A DNA stretch of 64,000 nucleotides from Hemicordylus capensis (lineage: Eukaryota > Chordata > Lepidosauria > Squamata > Cordylidae), in assembly GCF_027244095.1 (NCBI RefSeq), contig NC_069659.1, positions 348,680,250-348,744,249 on the forward strand, read 5' to 3'. Shown one piece after another: positions 49,808-60,756 of the stretch. The notes below the pieces were generated by a model that was not told where the DNA came from, ran no database searches, and worked only from the letters and a program-made list of their open reading frames with translations. The position numbers and the translations under genes are program-made. The number at the start of each line of letters is the position of its first letter. The stretch's first letter is position 1.

Positions 49808-50133
49808 GGAGAGCTGGTTTTGTGGCACCAGGCATGAATTGCCCCCTTTGCTAAGCAGGGTCTGCCCCAGTGTGCATTTGAATGGGAGACTACATGTTAG
49901 CACTGTAAGATCTTCCCCTGAGCGTGTGGGGCCACTCTGGGAAGAGCATCTGCATGTTTGCATGCCGAAGGTCCCAAGTTCCCTCCCTGGCAGCATCTCC
50001 AAGATAGAGCTGAGAGGGAGTCCTGCCTACAAACATGGAGAAGCAGCTGCCAGTCTGTGCAAACAAAACTGAGCGAGATGGACCAATGGTCTGACTCAGT
50101 ATACGGCAGCTTCCTATGCTCCTACGACTGTTT
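49808..50133 (+). mobile_element. SINE A
   Basis: gagctggttttgtggcacca, gctaagcagggtctgcccca, gcatgccgaaggtcccaagt, end tacggcagcttcctatgctc. Confidence 0.85.
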
Positions 50134-50164
50134 TTATGTATCGCTCAGTTTTAATTCATTGGAG

Positions 50165-50330
50165 AATGGGGCTGGAGCTCGGTGGCAGAACATCTGCTTA
50201 GCATGCAGAAGGCCCCAGGTTCAATCCTTGGCAGCATCTCCAGGTAGGGCTGGGAGAGACTCCTGCCTGGAACCTTGGAGAGCTGCTGCCAGTCAGTGTA
50301 GGGTCTGACTCAGTAAATGGATGTTCCTAA
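50165..50330 (+). mobile_element. SINE S, with tRNA-like head
   Basis: gggctggagctcggtggcag aacatctgcttagcatgc, ggttcaatccttgg, end gggtctgactcagtaaatgg. Confidence 0.8.
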
Positions 50331-50385
50331 ACTTAAATAGCAGGTGCCATCATAGAAGATGCATCCCTCCTTCTCCACTGTTTGA

Positions 50386-50536
50386 CAGAGGAATAATCTC
50401 CCTTGCACATTGTGAGCTCCCCTTTGCTGGAGGTTTTCAGGCAGGCTGTTGGAGCTTCCTGCTCGGAGAAGCGGGCTGGGACTAGAAGTCCCCCCAAGGT
50501 CCCTTTCAACTCTTAAGTTATATGATTCTGTGAAAA
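50386..50536 (+). mobile_element. CR1 3' end, second subfamily
   Basis: gaggttttcaggcaggctgt ... ggtccctttcaactcttaag ... atgattctgtgaaaa, with the attctrtg-type end. Confidence 0.7.
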
Positions 50537-50682
50537 TTGGACCTTTTGCAACACAGATGTGCCTCGTCTTCAAGGAAGCTAATGCTATTTTTTCTTCAAA
50601 GATTGTTGCTACTTACAAGTATAGATTGATACAGGTTTGATGGTTTAATTGCTTGATGAAAACAACCACTGGACAAAAATAT

Positions 50683-50960
50683 GATTGGTTTGATTTGATT
50701 TCTATACCGCCCTTCCAAAATGGCTCAGGGTGGTTTACATCAAAATAAAACAAAAATCAATTAACTATTCAAATTGAGAGCTGTAAAAACAACAACATAA
50801 AACCATTATTAAAACAATTAGAAGAGTTTTTATAACCCTGGAAAACCAGGCCAAACCTTTAAGGTTTAAAAACAGTTTAAAAACCCTGGAAGGCCAGGCC
50901 AAAGGCCAGACCTTGATAACAGGTCGTGTCTTGAATTTCTTGTTTTTCATTTTAAAAATG
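50683..50960 (-). mobile_element. L2-like LINE 3' end
   Basis: gatttctataccgcccttcc aaaatggctcagggtggttt acatcaaaataaa. Confidence 0.65.
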
Positions 50961-51419
50961 GGATGGAATGTGTCTTTCAGGATAACCGTCTTATGTATCT
51001 GAACAAACACCATCACTTCTACAGTGTCTTCATTTCCAAAAAGAAAGGTCTTAGGGGGAAATGCCTCCCATTAGCCACAGGAAGCATACTTTCTAGGAGG
51101 TAAAAAAGAAGTCATAAGATTATGTGCTGATTTTTGCAGAATTATATGGTATATGGTTTGTCTGTCATACTCAGCTTTTCTTGCTGTATAGAATGAGATG
51201 TTCTAACAGCCTCTAGGAAGTGACTGGCTTTCCGATGCTATCAAAATAATGTGAATGTAACTACTCATGAGTAATACTGAGGTTGCAGTATGTTCTACTC
51301 AATTTTCTCCACTGATGCAATGAATAACTGGACGGTCCAGTTTAAAAGGTTGCTAACCTAGATCGAGAGGTTGGCACCTGGAGTGGGTTTAGCATTACTA
51401 ATTAGCCACGTGTCGTTGA
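50961..51419. other. Unassigned
   Basis: No recognised feature. Confidence 0.35.
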
Positions 51420-52145
51420 GTCATATAAGTTTAGAGTTGGAAGGGACCATGGAGGTCTTTTAGTGCATCCCTCTGCTTTTCTCTGTTTGAAAGCCTCCAG
51501 CAGAAAGCCCATCACTCATGAGTCAGAATGTTCCACTGTCAAACAGCTCTTACAGTAAGGGAATTCTTCCTAATGACTAGCCTAAAACTGCTCCCTTCCC
51601 TTGCAATTACATTTACATTTAATATCCTGTTCTTCCTCCAAGGAGCCCAAAGCAGTGTACTACATACATACCTAAGTTTCTCCTCACAACAACCCTGTGA
51701 AGTAGGTTAGGCTGAGAGAGAAGTGACTGGCCCAGAGTCAACCAGCAAGTCTCATGGCTGACTGGGGATTTGAACTCGGGTCTCCCCAGTCCTAGTCCAG
51801 TACTCTAACCACTACACCACTCTGGCTCAAGTCAATTTCAAGTCATTGGTTGGATCGAGTCCTGCCCTCAGGAGCAACAGAGAGACCAAGTCTACTCTTT
51901 CTTCTATGTAGCAGCCCTTCAGATCTTTGAAGAGGACTCTCCTATCTCCCCTTAGGCTTCCCTTCTCTGTATGCACATGCCCAACTCCTTCAACTATTAC
52001 TTATAGAATCTGATTTGCAGACCCCTCACCATCTTGGCCACCTTCCTTGGAACTCATTCCAATTTACCAATGTCCTCCGTAAAATGCAGTGCCCAGAACT
52101 GGACTCAGTATTCCAAGTGAGATCTGACCAGCACAAATCCATAGC
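51420..52145 (-). mobile_element. CR1 LINE 3' region split by SINE D
   Basis: agagttggaagggaccatgg ... ggaattcttcctaatgacta; after the SINE, ggatcgagtcctgccctcag ... gtgcccagaactggactcag ... gatctgaccagcac. The classic amniote CR1 3' region reversed. Confidence 0.85.
51604..51833 (-). mobile_element. SINE D inserted in CR1
   Basis: atttacatttaatatcctgt tcttcctccaagg ... gatttgaactcgggtctccc ... actctaaccactacaccact. Confidence 0.85.
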
Positions 52146-52344
52146 TACAGCGTATGAATGTCATGCTTCACGCCTGTGCAGTGGCTCATGTTCATGCAGT
52201 GACATCCATGCATGCATCATACATGACAAATCTATCCACGCTGCATGCTTATTTCTATACAGGTGTGCTTGTTGTGTGACTTTTGTGCCATTCAAAATCA
52301 CTCAATTTCTCTTCAGAAACATGTACCATTCAGTCTGCTCCTGT
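52146..52344. other. Unassigned
   Basis: No recognised feature. Confidence 0.3.
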
Positions 52345-52661
52345 AGGGACGTACGAATCGATTTGAATTGAAATCAATTCGATTTGAATCTGCCGATTCA
52401 AACAATTCAAATTTGAATAGAATCACCTCTAAAAAGGGTTAATTCAGTTGATATTTGAATCAAATCGGCCAGATTCAGATTCAAATCAATTCGACAACAG
52501 TTTAGGGAAATTTCAGCACCTTTTTTTTTAACCATTCAGGTGCCCAGATTGGTCAAAAAAGGCACCAAAATACATTGAATTGGTTCAAATTCAAATCAAA
52601 TTGGCCAGTTTCAATCTGAATTAGAATTGATTCTGAAAATTGAATTTGTGCACATCCCTAC
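52345..52661. mobile_element. Fold-back element of the TAGGGATGTGCAC family
   Basis: Ends TAGGGACGTACGAATCG / AATTTGTGCACATCCCTA with repeated gattcaaat/atttgaatc stretches. Flanks match weakly (4/8). Confidence 0.7.
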
Positions 52662-52914
52662 TAACCTGAAGTGTGGGCATGTTAAATTAAGTAGACAGTA
52701 TCAAAATATCTGACTCAACCCTGGGACCTCTAATTTGGCTGGTGATGTATTCCTCACAAAGGGAAACAGAGTGAGGTCAGCAGGGCCTGCAGGCTTGCTT
52801 AACATTCCTACTCTACTGCATCATGCTGGTATAGGTTGCTGAAACAGCGGATGTGTCCCACCCCAGAGCTGGTAGAATGTTGTTGCTAGATCTGGTAGCT
52901 TCTTCTATGATAGG
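52662..52914. other. Unassigned
   Basis: No recognised feature. The segment gctggtagaatgttgttgctagatctggtag recurs inverted right of the next element. Confidence 0.35.
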
Positions 52915-53048
52915 GTTCCCGACCTTGGGTCCCCAGATGCTGTTGAACTGCAACTCCTATCATCTCCAGCCACAGTGGCCAAAAGCTGGGGATGATGGGA
53001 GTTGTAGTACAACAACAACAACTGGGGACCTAAGGTTGGGAACCCCTG
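52915..53048. mobile_element. FB fold-back element
   Basis: gttcccgaccttgggtcccc ... gatgatgggagttgtagtac ... taaggttgggaacccctg. Confidence 0.75.
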
Positions 53049-53050
53049 CT

Positions 53051-53794
53051 ATATAGGAAGCCACCAGATCTAGCAACATTCTTGTGTAAGAAGGACTGCA
53101 GAGGTAATGTATGGGAAACACATTAAACTCTTGGAACTTTATACATCAATGTTATATTTATCCAACTTCTGTGGCTGACAGGCTATCTATTGCTTGTATC
53201 TGTATTATCAGCACATTGGCAATCTCTGTGGAGCGTCAACATAGGATGTATGGTAGGTTCTTCCAAGTGCCAAGCAGGATTGCCAGCTTATTGATTGGTC
53301 TTGCTCCTGTGCCTTTAACACAGGCCTGACATGCAAACATTAAACCCAGCCGTGAAGCTTTTCCTGACACAGAGATAAAGCAGGGTGCCCACCAGCCCTC
53401 AGGATGATCCAGGAGTCCCCAGGAATTGGCATCAGTCTCTAGGTGACTATGGGAAAGTGGTCCTGAACATTTTAGTGACTTGATATTGTGAGATGCACTG
53501 GAGAGAGAGAACAGATCTGCAGAGAGAACTTCAGTCCAGGGCTATTGCTAGGCACTTAGAAGATCTGGGGCCTGGACCCACAGCCCCCCTTTTTAAACTC
53601 TCAAGAATAATGATGTATGTCATTTAAAGTCTCTGATATTAGAGTATGGCACCTATGAAGATGGAAGCAGCTGAGAGCAGTGGAAGCGAGGAGCTCTCTC
53701 CCTGGCTCTATGCAACCCTGCTTCAGTCAGTTGGAAACCATGAGATAAAGGAATGGGAAGAGATTCGCCTGATTAATTTTTAAATGTTATATTA
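53051..53794. other. Unassigned
   Basis: Starts with aagccaccagatctagcaac attct, the inverse of 52869-52903. Nothing else recognised. Confidence 0.35.
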
Positions 53795-53872
53795 TTTTAG
53801 GTTTTTGTGCTAACCGCCCTGAGCCGTGCTGGGATGGGCGGTATAGGAATGGAATGGAATGGGTGAATAAAT
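53795..53872 (+). mobile_element. L2-like LINE tail
   Basis: gtgctaaccgccctgagccg tgctgggatgggcggtatag g. Confidence 0.7.
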
Positions 53873-54814
53873 AATTTCTGCACGTCAGATATTAAAGGCC
53901 AGATTGCAGCCGGTTCAGAAGCAGGGTCCTGAACGCTAATTTCAGTGTGAGGGCACCTGGGTGCTTTCCAGACTAGACCCTGCAACGGGGTCACGTCGGA
54001 TCTCGGAAGTGTGCTTCCACACTTCCTGCGTCATGACACCGCAGTCCCTACGCGGACAGCAGGGTGCCGTTCAGATTGCCAATGCCTTGCTATGAATTTA
54101 ATCGCTGTGATATAGTGCTATGATGTTATATATCCGGTATAAGAAAGTTGCTGTTTTTTTGGGGTTGTTAGTTTTCACGAGACTGCTCCCTCTGCTGTTT
54201 ACGTTTTGAATGCACCTTGCCTGAACGGAGGCATTTTGCTGCTGTTGAGCAGCTAGTTTGGAAAGCGTCCTGGAGAAGCGGTTTTGGGGTCTGCTCCATA
54301 GTTTGGAGATCCCTTTCCCATAGTGCTACTCCTCAACGTTTGGGTGCTAGAGGCTGTACGGCACACCTGTTCACAGGGGTGAATCAAGGTATTTTGCAAC
54401 CTGAGGCAAAGCATACCACACCGCCTTGCCCCATGCCCAGGGGGCAGACCTCTTCCAGAACCAACCCTTGCCAGCTCTGAAAGTGCCTGAAGGAAGGAAG
54501 GTTGCCTGCGCCCTCCTCTTCTCTCCTTGTGCTTCTTGCAAGCTCTTCGAGGAACGTGAGGAGGAGAGGCACTCCTTGGAAAATTGGCAAGGGGCAGATC
54601 AAACTAAAAAGCTGCTCTGGTGGTGATGGCAGTGGGGAGGGCACCTGGCCGCCTATGTGACACCCCCAGTAATCTGTGATTATTGCCTCACTCCCTGCTC
54701 CATCAAAGAATGGCTGGAGGTTCAACACAGCCTCCATGCCACACAACATCCCCCCAGAGGTACAACTCAGGCCAAGCCTGAGAATCATCTTCCAGGAAGG
54801 ATGCAAAGAGGAGG
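53873..54814. other. Unassigned, possible DNA-element fragments
   Basis: 53960-54080 has ggtgctttccagactagacc and a GC-rich inverted patch; 54372-54420 resembles a hAT end (caggggtgaatcaaggtatt). No family is named with confidence. Confidence 0.3.
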
Positions 54815-55113
54815 AGGAGCTGGTCTTGTGGTAGCAAGCATGACTTGTCCCCTTAGCTAAGCAGGGTCTGCCCTGGTTGCATCTGAATGGGAGACTTGAT
54901 GTGTGAGCACTGCAAGAGATTCCCCTCAGGGGATGAAGCCACTCTGGGAAGAGCAGAAGGTTTCAAGTTCCCTCCCTGGCTTCTCCAAGATTGGGCTGAG
55001 AGAGATTCCTGCCTGCAACCTTGGAGAAGCCGCTGCCAGTCTGTGAAGACAATACTGAGCTAGATAGGCCAATGGTCTGACTCAGTATATGGCAGCTTCC
55101 TATGTTCCTAAAA
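54815..55113 (+). mobile_element. SINE A, near full length
   Basis: ggagctggtcttgtggtagc, 5S-like AGCTAAGCAGGGTC at 54855-54868 followed by tgccctggttgcatctgaat gggaga, body and end atggcagcttcctatgttcc. Confidence 0.9.
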
Positions 55114-55164
55114 CCTATTTTTTAAATCAAGGCAAACATTTGCTAGCAGGAAAGTGTTTCTTTA

Positions 55165-55225
55165 TATCTATCTAAACCGCTTTGGGGACTTTTTTTGAAC
55201 AGCGCTATATAAATATTCATCATAT
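55165..55225 (+). mobile_element. Repeat B 3' tail
   Basis: taaaccgctttggggacttt ... gcgctatataaatattcatc. Confidence 0.6.
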
Positions 55226-56050
55226 TCATTGTTGGGGCTTTTGACGGGGACTTTTGGTTTTGTTCGTTTTGTGGTGATAGGAATAGATCTTTGATCTCCG
55301 GGTGTCTTCTATTACTTCAGGGTTGCAGGGGGTTAAAAAAAAAAAAAGTCCAACCCAAATAAAATAAATAACCGTTCCTTTTCCCAAGGTCCTCTGCTCC
55401 AGAACACCTGGCTAATGCTTTCTCTTCAAAACTCCCCCCCCCCGCCCGTCCCCTCCCTGGCCCACCATGTTACTTCACAGGAAGTGTCTACAGGCGATCC
55501 GAGGCCGTAGCTCAATCGAGTGGGTCTGCTTCATGCTGCATCGGAGGAGAATAATAAAGTCCATGTGTGATAGACAAAACACAGCTGCTTCCCTGCCCCA
55601 TCACGGTGGTGGTGGTGCAGGCCTGTTCCTCTCCCCCTGCCGTCTCCCACCTCACCTCTGCTACCTTGTGACTGCAAAACTCTGTGCTTCGGAGGTTCAG
55701 TGAGCCACAAGCTCTCTCGTGAGCGCTTTCTCTCTCATTGCAGTGCCTCCCTGGGGGTACAGGCCCCAGCCAGCTTGAGCCACCGGGATGCAGCCTCATT
55801 ACTTGTGCGGTGGGGAGGGAATTGCGGTCGGCTGGCATTTGACTCTTTGCCACATGGATTCAAGAGAGAGGAGGATGGCTCCATGTTTCCTCCAGTGACT
55901 CACTGTGGCCAAAGCTTAGCATCCACGGGATTCAGAATGTTGGAACTCCTTGTTTCCTTGCAAGGGGGGCTCTTAAATCTGCTCCCCCACCCAGTCCGGG
56001 GGGGGGGAACCCTCACCAAACTATAAATGAAATGGTGCTGCAATCTCTTT
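55226..56050. other. Unassigned
   Basis: Non-repetitive, moderately GC-rich; poly-A and poly-C runs. No gene recognised. Confidence 0.35.
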
Positions 56051-56054
56051 GCTA

Positions 56055-56343
56055 GCCGTAGCAAGCCTGACTTGTCCTCATAGCTAAGCAGGGTCTGCCC
56101 TGGTTACATTTGAATGGGAGACTTGATGTGTGAGTGAACTGTAACATATTCCCCTCAGGGGATGGAGCTGCTCTGGGAAGAGCATCTAGGATCCAAGTTC
56201 CCTCCCTGGCAGCATCTCCAAGACAGGGCTGAGAGAGATTCCTGCCTACAGCCTTGGAGAAGCCACTGCCCATCTGTGAAGACAATACTGAGCTAGATGG
56301 ACCAAGGGTCTGACTTGTTTTATGTCAGCTTCCTATGTTCCTA
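56055..56343 (+). mobile_element. SINE A
   Basis: gccgtagcaagcctgacttg, atagctaagcagggtctgcc, gagactt, end atgtcagcttcctatgttcc. Confidence 0.85.
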
Positions 56344-56374
56344 TGAACCACAGAAGTCATTGGGCCAGTTCTAG

Positions 56375-56545
56375 CTATGGGGATGGGGCCCTCTGCTTTG
56401 CATGCAGAAGAAGGCCCCAGGTTCGAAATCTGGCATCTCCAGTGAGGGTTGTGAAAGACCCATGCCTGCAACCTTGGACAGCCAGTCAATACTGGGCTAG
56501 ATGGACCCCGAATGGTCTGATTTGGTACAACACTTACTATCTTCC
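56375..56545 (+). mobile_element. SINE S
   Basis: ggggccctctgctttgcatg, ggttcgaaatctgg, end tggtctgatttggtacaac. Confidence 0.7.
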
Positions 56546-56619
56546 TAACCCAGAGAGAAGTGTTCTTAGGCATGTTATATACTCTCTGTTTTTGGAGATT
56601 CCTTTGAAGTTCGTTTCAG

Positions 56620-56775
56620 AGCTACCATAGGAACACAGTGTCAGACCATTCATCTACCTAGCTCTATATTGCCAGCACAAACTGGCAGCAGCTCTCCAGG
56701 GTCTCCCAGATGAATGTCTTCATCCCCAGCCCGACCTGGAGATGCCAGCGATTGAGCCGGTCTGAGCCACAGTCC
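56620..56775 (-). mobile_element. SINE S
   Basis: acacagtgtcagaccattca ... gacctggagatgccagcgat tgagcc. Confidence 0.6.
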
Positions 56776-56835
56776 TCTCCAAGGCAGTAGGAATAACACC
56801 TAACTTTAAGTGCAAAGCCTACACAGCACTGGGTA

Positions 56836-56968
56836 CAGTACTTAAACTTGGGCCCCCAGATATTGTTGGACCACAACACCTATCACTCCCTGCCACGATG
56901 CCCAAGGCCATAGTGGCTAGGGATGTTGTAGTCCAACACCCTCAGGGGACCCGGATTTGGGAACCACT
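56836..56968. mobile_element. FB fold-back element
   Basis: tacttaaacttgggccccca ... gttggaccacaacacctatc ... gacccggatttgggaaccac. Confidence 0.6.
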
Positions 56969-57189
56969 TATTTAAGGATGTAATAATTAGGAACAATCTT
57001 ACTGGATCAGACCAGAACCTCAGGGGTATACTCGTGAGTCAGATGGGCCGTAACCCAAAATTTGGCTGTTAAAAAGCCAAATCTGGCAACAGAGCCCAGC
57101 AGGCCCCTGTAGTTCTGGTTCCAGCAGTAATCAGCAAAGGTGAAGCTTCAGCAAAGCATATGAGAAGAAAGCAAAGCCCATGATGCTGC

Positions 57190-57480
57190 CTGGTCCTTTG
57201 TCCTCAGCCTCATGTTGTCATAGGTTCCATTTGGCTGTCAGGACTGTCGGTTATTAGTGGATCTCTCCTCCTCCATGAACCTGTCCAGTCCTTTTTACAA
57301 AGCCATCTAAGCTAGTGGCCATCACCACATCTTGTGGCAGTGAGTTCCACAAGATAATGGTGTGGTATGCAGAGCTGCACATCCTTTCATCAGCCCTGAA
57401 TCTATTGCTAATCAGCTTTTGGGGGCTGCCACGAATTCTTGTATCAGGAGAGAAATGCCCCTTTCTCCTCAAGCATTTGT
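57190..57480 (-). mobile_element. CR1 fragment with ORF2 C-terminus remnant
   Basis: The minus strand reads FSPDTRIRGSPQKLISNRFR and ILWNSLPQDVVMATSLDGF, the CR1 ORF2 end. Confidence 0.8.
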
Positions 57481-57487
57481 CCATTTT

Positions 57488-57535
57488 AGGCACCGCCAGG
57501 AGTTGACACCGACTCAGTGGCACAACTTTACCTTT
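57488..57535 (+). mobile_element. SINE C 3' end
   Basis: gccaggagttgacaccgact cagtggcacaactttacctt. Confidence 0.65.
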
Positions 57536-57864
57536 TTACCAATTCCTTCTGCGTTGTGCCAGCTGTGTTTTTTTCAAACGAAAAAATCCAAAGGCTTTAG
57601 TGGAGCCAGTGCTCCAAATCACAACCTATCCTGTGTGGCCATGCGCCTTTTCAGCTCAGAGATGTTTCACGGCTTACTTTTAGGGGAAAGCACTGATTGT
57701 CTGTGATAATGTGGAGAAAGCCCCCAACAGTGCTCTTCCGCTGCGTTCTCTGCTTGGTCCCTGCAGGTGTTTGGAGTGGCCAGGATTCAGTGACACACAC
57801 GCCCCCTGCTGGAGATAATCCCTCTCTGGTTTCTACAGAAAAGGTTGATAGAACAGTTAGGAGG
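57536..57864. other. Unassigned
   Basis: No recognised feature. Confidence 0.35.
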
Positions 57865-57867
57865 ACA

Positions 57868-57970
57868 GGTTGGACTACAACTCCCATCATCCACAGTCAC
57901 AGTGGTGGCTGGGGGTGATGGGATTTGTAGTCCAACAACACCTGGGGGCCCAAGCTTGAGAAACCCTGGA
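57868..57970. mobile_element. FB fold-back element
   Basis: gttggactacaactcccatc atccac and gggatttgtagtccaacaac ... caagcttgagaaaccctg. Confidence 0.7.
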
Positions 57971-58639
57971 CTAGGAGGAAGGCCTTTAGGGAAACATCTC
58001 CATCCTGGACCTCTTGTCCCACACAGTTGCTGTACCCCATGTTCAGTGTTACCCCAACAATGCAGCACCAGAACCCCATTCTAGGCCATCAGGAGCTGAA
58101 GCAGAGGCCCAGTTTATGTATAAGGGCGATGTGGTGACATACTGAGAATAGGAACCAGTGTAAACGTTGCTCATAGGATGCAAAAGAAAACGGCTTTTTC
58201 CATATTTATCTGGAATTTTCTCAAACCATATCCCACATGACAAGATACTTAAAAATATATTCAAATCCTGATAAACAGAAAACTTCAACATAACTTCTTC
58301 TAAACTACCACCACCACCCCCAATCAAAATCTCCATTAAGCCTAGTCCAAATGAGAGTGAAGAAGGAATTGGGAACTGGAAGGGGGGGGGAGATCTGGGA
58401 TGGAGGGTGTGTCTGGCAGCAGCTGATATGGGATATCGCCCCCTCCCCTAGGAAAACTCTAAGGATCTGGGGAGGTTAGTTGGCTGATGGGTGCAAAATG
58501 CTGATTGTAGAGGCTGAGCATTAGAGGGGCGGGGAAAACTCTAGGTGTAACCCCAAGATACATGTTGAGGGGGGTCTTCTGGGGAGAGGTGCTTGGAATG
58601 TATGTGGAAGGTTTACTGGTTTGACCATGCATTTACTGT
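57971..58639. other. Unassigned
   Basis: No recognised repeat or gene. Confidence 0.35.
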
Positions 58640-58960
58640 ATGTTATTTATTTATTTATTTATTATTTTATTTTATTTTATTTTATCAAACTTCTATACCA
58701 CCCAAACTTTTGTCTCTGGGCAGTTAACATAAAACAATTAAAACACATATGAAAAGTTAAAACAATTCAACAACTTAAAATCAACCATAAAATTAAAACA
58801 GACAATTTTTAAAAGCTGGGAAAGCTTGGGTGAAAAGATGGGTTTTCAGATGTGTGTGTGTTGTTGTTTTTTAATTGCCAGAGATGGGGAGGATCGTATC
58901 TCTCAACATGGATTCCACAGTCTCGGGGCAGTAACTGAGAAGGTAGTTTATAATGATGTT
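58640..58960 (-). mobile_element. L2-like LINE 3' end
   Basis: (TTATT)n then caaacttctataccacccaa acttttgtctctgggcagtt ... agatggggaggatcgtatct. Confidence 0.7.
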
Positions 58961-59015
58961 TATAAAATATAATTAATATAATATAAATGATCTTCTTATA
59001 ATGTTTGTAGTTTAT

Positions 59016-59160
59016 AATGATGATGATGATGATGATGATGTTCTATGTCTACATTCTATGACTCAACGTTGGTCCCCAGATGTTGCTGGACTACAATTCC
59101 CATCATCCCCAGCCACAATGGCCAACAACATCTGGGCGACTGGACCACCTGCCTGGTTTG
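59016..59160. mobile_element. (GAT)n and FB fold-back element
   Basis: (GAT)n at 59017-59040; FB arms gctggactacaattcccatc atccccagcc and ggccaacaacatctggg. Confidence 0.6.
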
Positions 59161-60513
59161 TCTCCAGTGCTCCAAGTGAACGGTAGCAAAGCCTAGGGCC
59201 TGCCATTTTCTTTCCTTCCACAATGCTAAACGACCAGTTGGACGACTGGTCAAACAGTCTACACCAGTTCGATTCTTTCTGGAGAAAATTGGGGAGACCC
59301 TTTTTTCAAAAGGGGTGCAGAGAGCTAATGGGTCCCAACAAGGTCCCCCTCATTGGGGACCTGGGAAGTCAAGTGCCCACACGGGAAGCCTCCTTTAACA
59401 CGTAGTCTGGGGGGGGGGGGCGTTTCATGCCTTAGGAGGGGTGCGGGGTGGTTTTGGGACCGGGAGGCTCTAGCCAGGAGAATGTGAGGGAGATCGAAGG
59501 AGGGGAGATCGTGCTGGTTGGCGTTAGACGAGAGTACCTGGGGGGCGTACAGTGCGGCTTGGGTGCCCGGCAGAGCGACGGGACGGAGCCGAATATGGGG
59601 ATTCTCTAAGACCGGGTATATCGCGGCTGCGAGCCTTGGATCACCCTGGCAAGTTGAAGGATGGGGGGCAGGCTCGGTAGTGGTGGCGTGACGATGATGT
59701 GCTCTGTGTGTGGGGTGCCCCATCCTGGGTGCTTGTGGGGGGATATAGAAGGACGGTGGGGCAGAGGCGCATGGGGGGGGGGGTTACCGATCGGTAGGGC
59801 CTGTGGCGGGGAGTCGGACGGGGGAGCGCAGAATGAGGGGCGCTGCCTCCGACTGGCTGGAGTGACTTGGGGTCAGTGGTGGCACCGGGGGGGGGGAGGA
59901 AACTGGGGCGGGGTGGCTGCCCAGAAGGGGCCAATTGCATGTACGGGTGGGCGAGATGGGTCCCACGTATTAGATTTCTGAAGCAGAGATGGGGGGGGCA
60001 TGCCCCTGCCCCCTCTGAAGCCTCCCTTGCTGGGGGTCCTCCGGGAGGAAATTCCCGGCATCGGAGGGAGGACTGGGATGAGCGGGGGGCGGGGGTCGGA
60101 GCCGCTCCGTCCAGCCTGAGTGCGGAGCCGCTCCGTCCGCAACGCGCGGAGTTCCCTGCCCGCCCCGCGCAGCGCCGCCACCGCGGGCGGAGCTTCCTCC
60201 CGCGGCGGCTCTTCTGCCGAGGAGCCGTCGGGCGTCGTGTGCCTCGTCCCGTCCCGTCCTCTTTCTGGCGCCCTCCGCGAGAGGAGCCCGGCCGGGAGGG
60301 AGGGAAGGCGGGAGCGAGCTCGCCTTCTGCGCTTCCGATCGCCCGTCCAGGACTCGGAGGGCGGCGGGGGGGAGGCCTCTCTTGCCGCCTCCCCGTCCCT
60401 CCGCCCCCCTCCCGCGGCGGTGCTGAGCGTGCCCCCCGCTGGGGCTGCAATGCGGCCGCCTTTGTTTGCTCAAGGAGATGCCCCCTCCGCTCCGCTTGGC
60501 CCATGCCGGAGCC

Positions 60514-60520
60514 TATAAAA
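60514..60520 (+). promoter_or_regulatory. CHRD: CHRD TATA box
   Basis: TATAAAA in the context ggagcctataaaaccctcc, 83 bp upstream of the ATG. It predicts a start site near 60545 and a leader of about 60 nt. Confidence 0.65.
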
Positions 60521-60602
60521 CCCTCCGGGGCGCAGGGTTTGGCCAGAGCGGACAGTGACTCGCGCCGGGATCCGCGATCGGCTCGCCGCCACCGCCACCA
60601 CC

Positions 60603-60756
60603 ATGACCCTGCTGGGCGCGGCTCTCCTGCTGCTGCTGCTGCCGCCCCGCGCCCTACCGTGGCCGGGCCAGGGCGCCTTGGCAGCCTCCCGTCCCCCGAA
60701 GCCCCTCTTGCCCATCCAGCCCGAATCGGACCCTCTTCCCTCCAAGGGGGCAGCAG
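60603..60756 (+). CDS. CHRD: Chordin, first coding exon (gene continues past window)
   Basis: Chordin is a secreted BMP-binding antagonist with four cysteine-rich VWC-type repeats, acting in dorsoventral patterning. This exon encodes the N-terminal 51 residues plus one base: a hydrophobic Leu-rich signal peptide (MTLLGAALLLLLLPPRALPW) and the start of the mature chain. PLLPIQPESDPLPSKGAA parallels human PVLPIRSEKEPLPVRGAAG just before the first cysteine repeat. The ATG has a good Kozak context after GCCACCGCCACCACC. The donor is GCAGCAG|gtagga. No exon with the first repeat (CTFGGKVY-like) was found up to 64000, so intron 1 is at least 3.2 kb. Upstream lie a TATA box and CpG island; THPO lies divergently 29 kb away. 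Confidence 0.9.

Noticed and set aside
49197-49835. 212-codon minus-strand open frame as a new gene
   Set aside because: No recognisable domain, an overlapping plus-strand frame, and no splice or expression evidence.
54815-54900. 5S rRNA gene
   Set aside because: Only the internal-promoter part is 5S-like, and it runs into a SINE body present in many copies.
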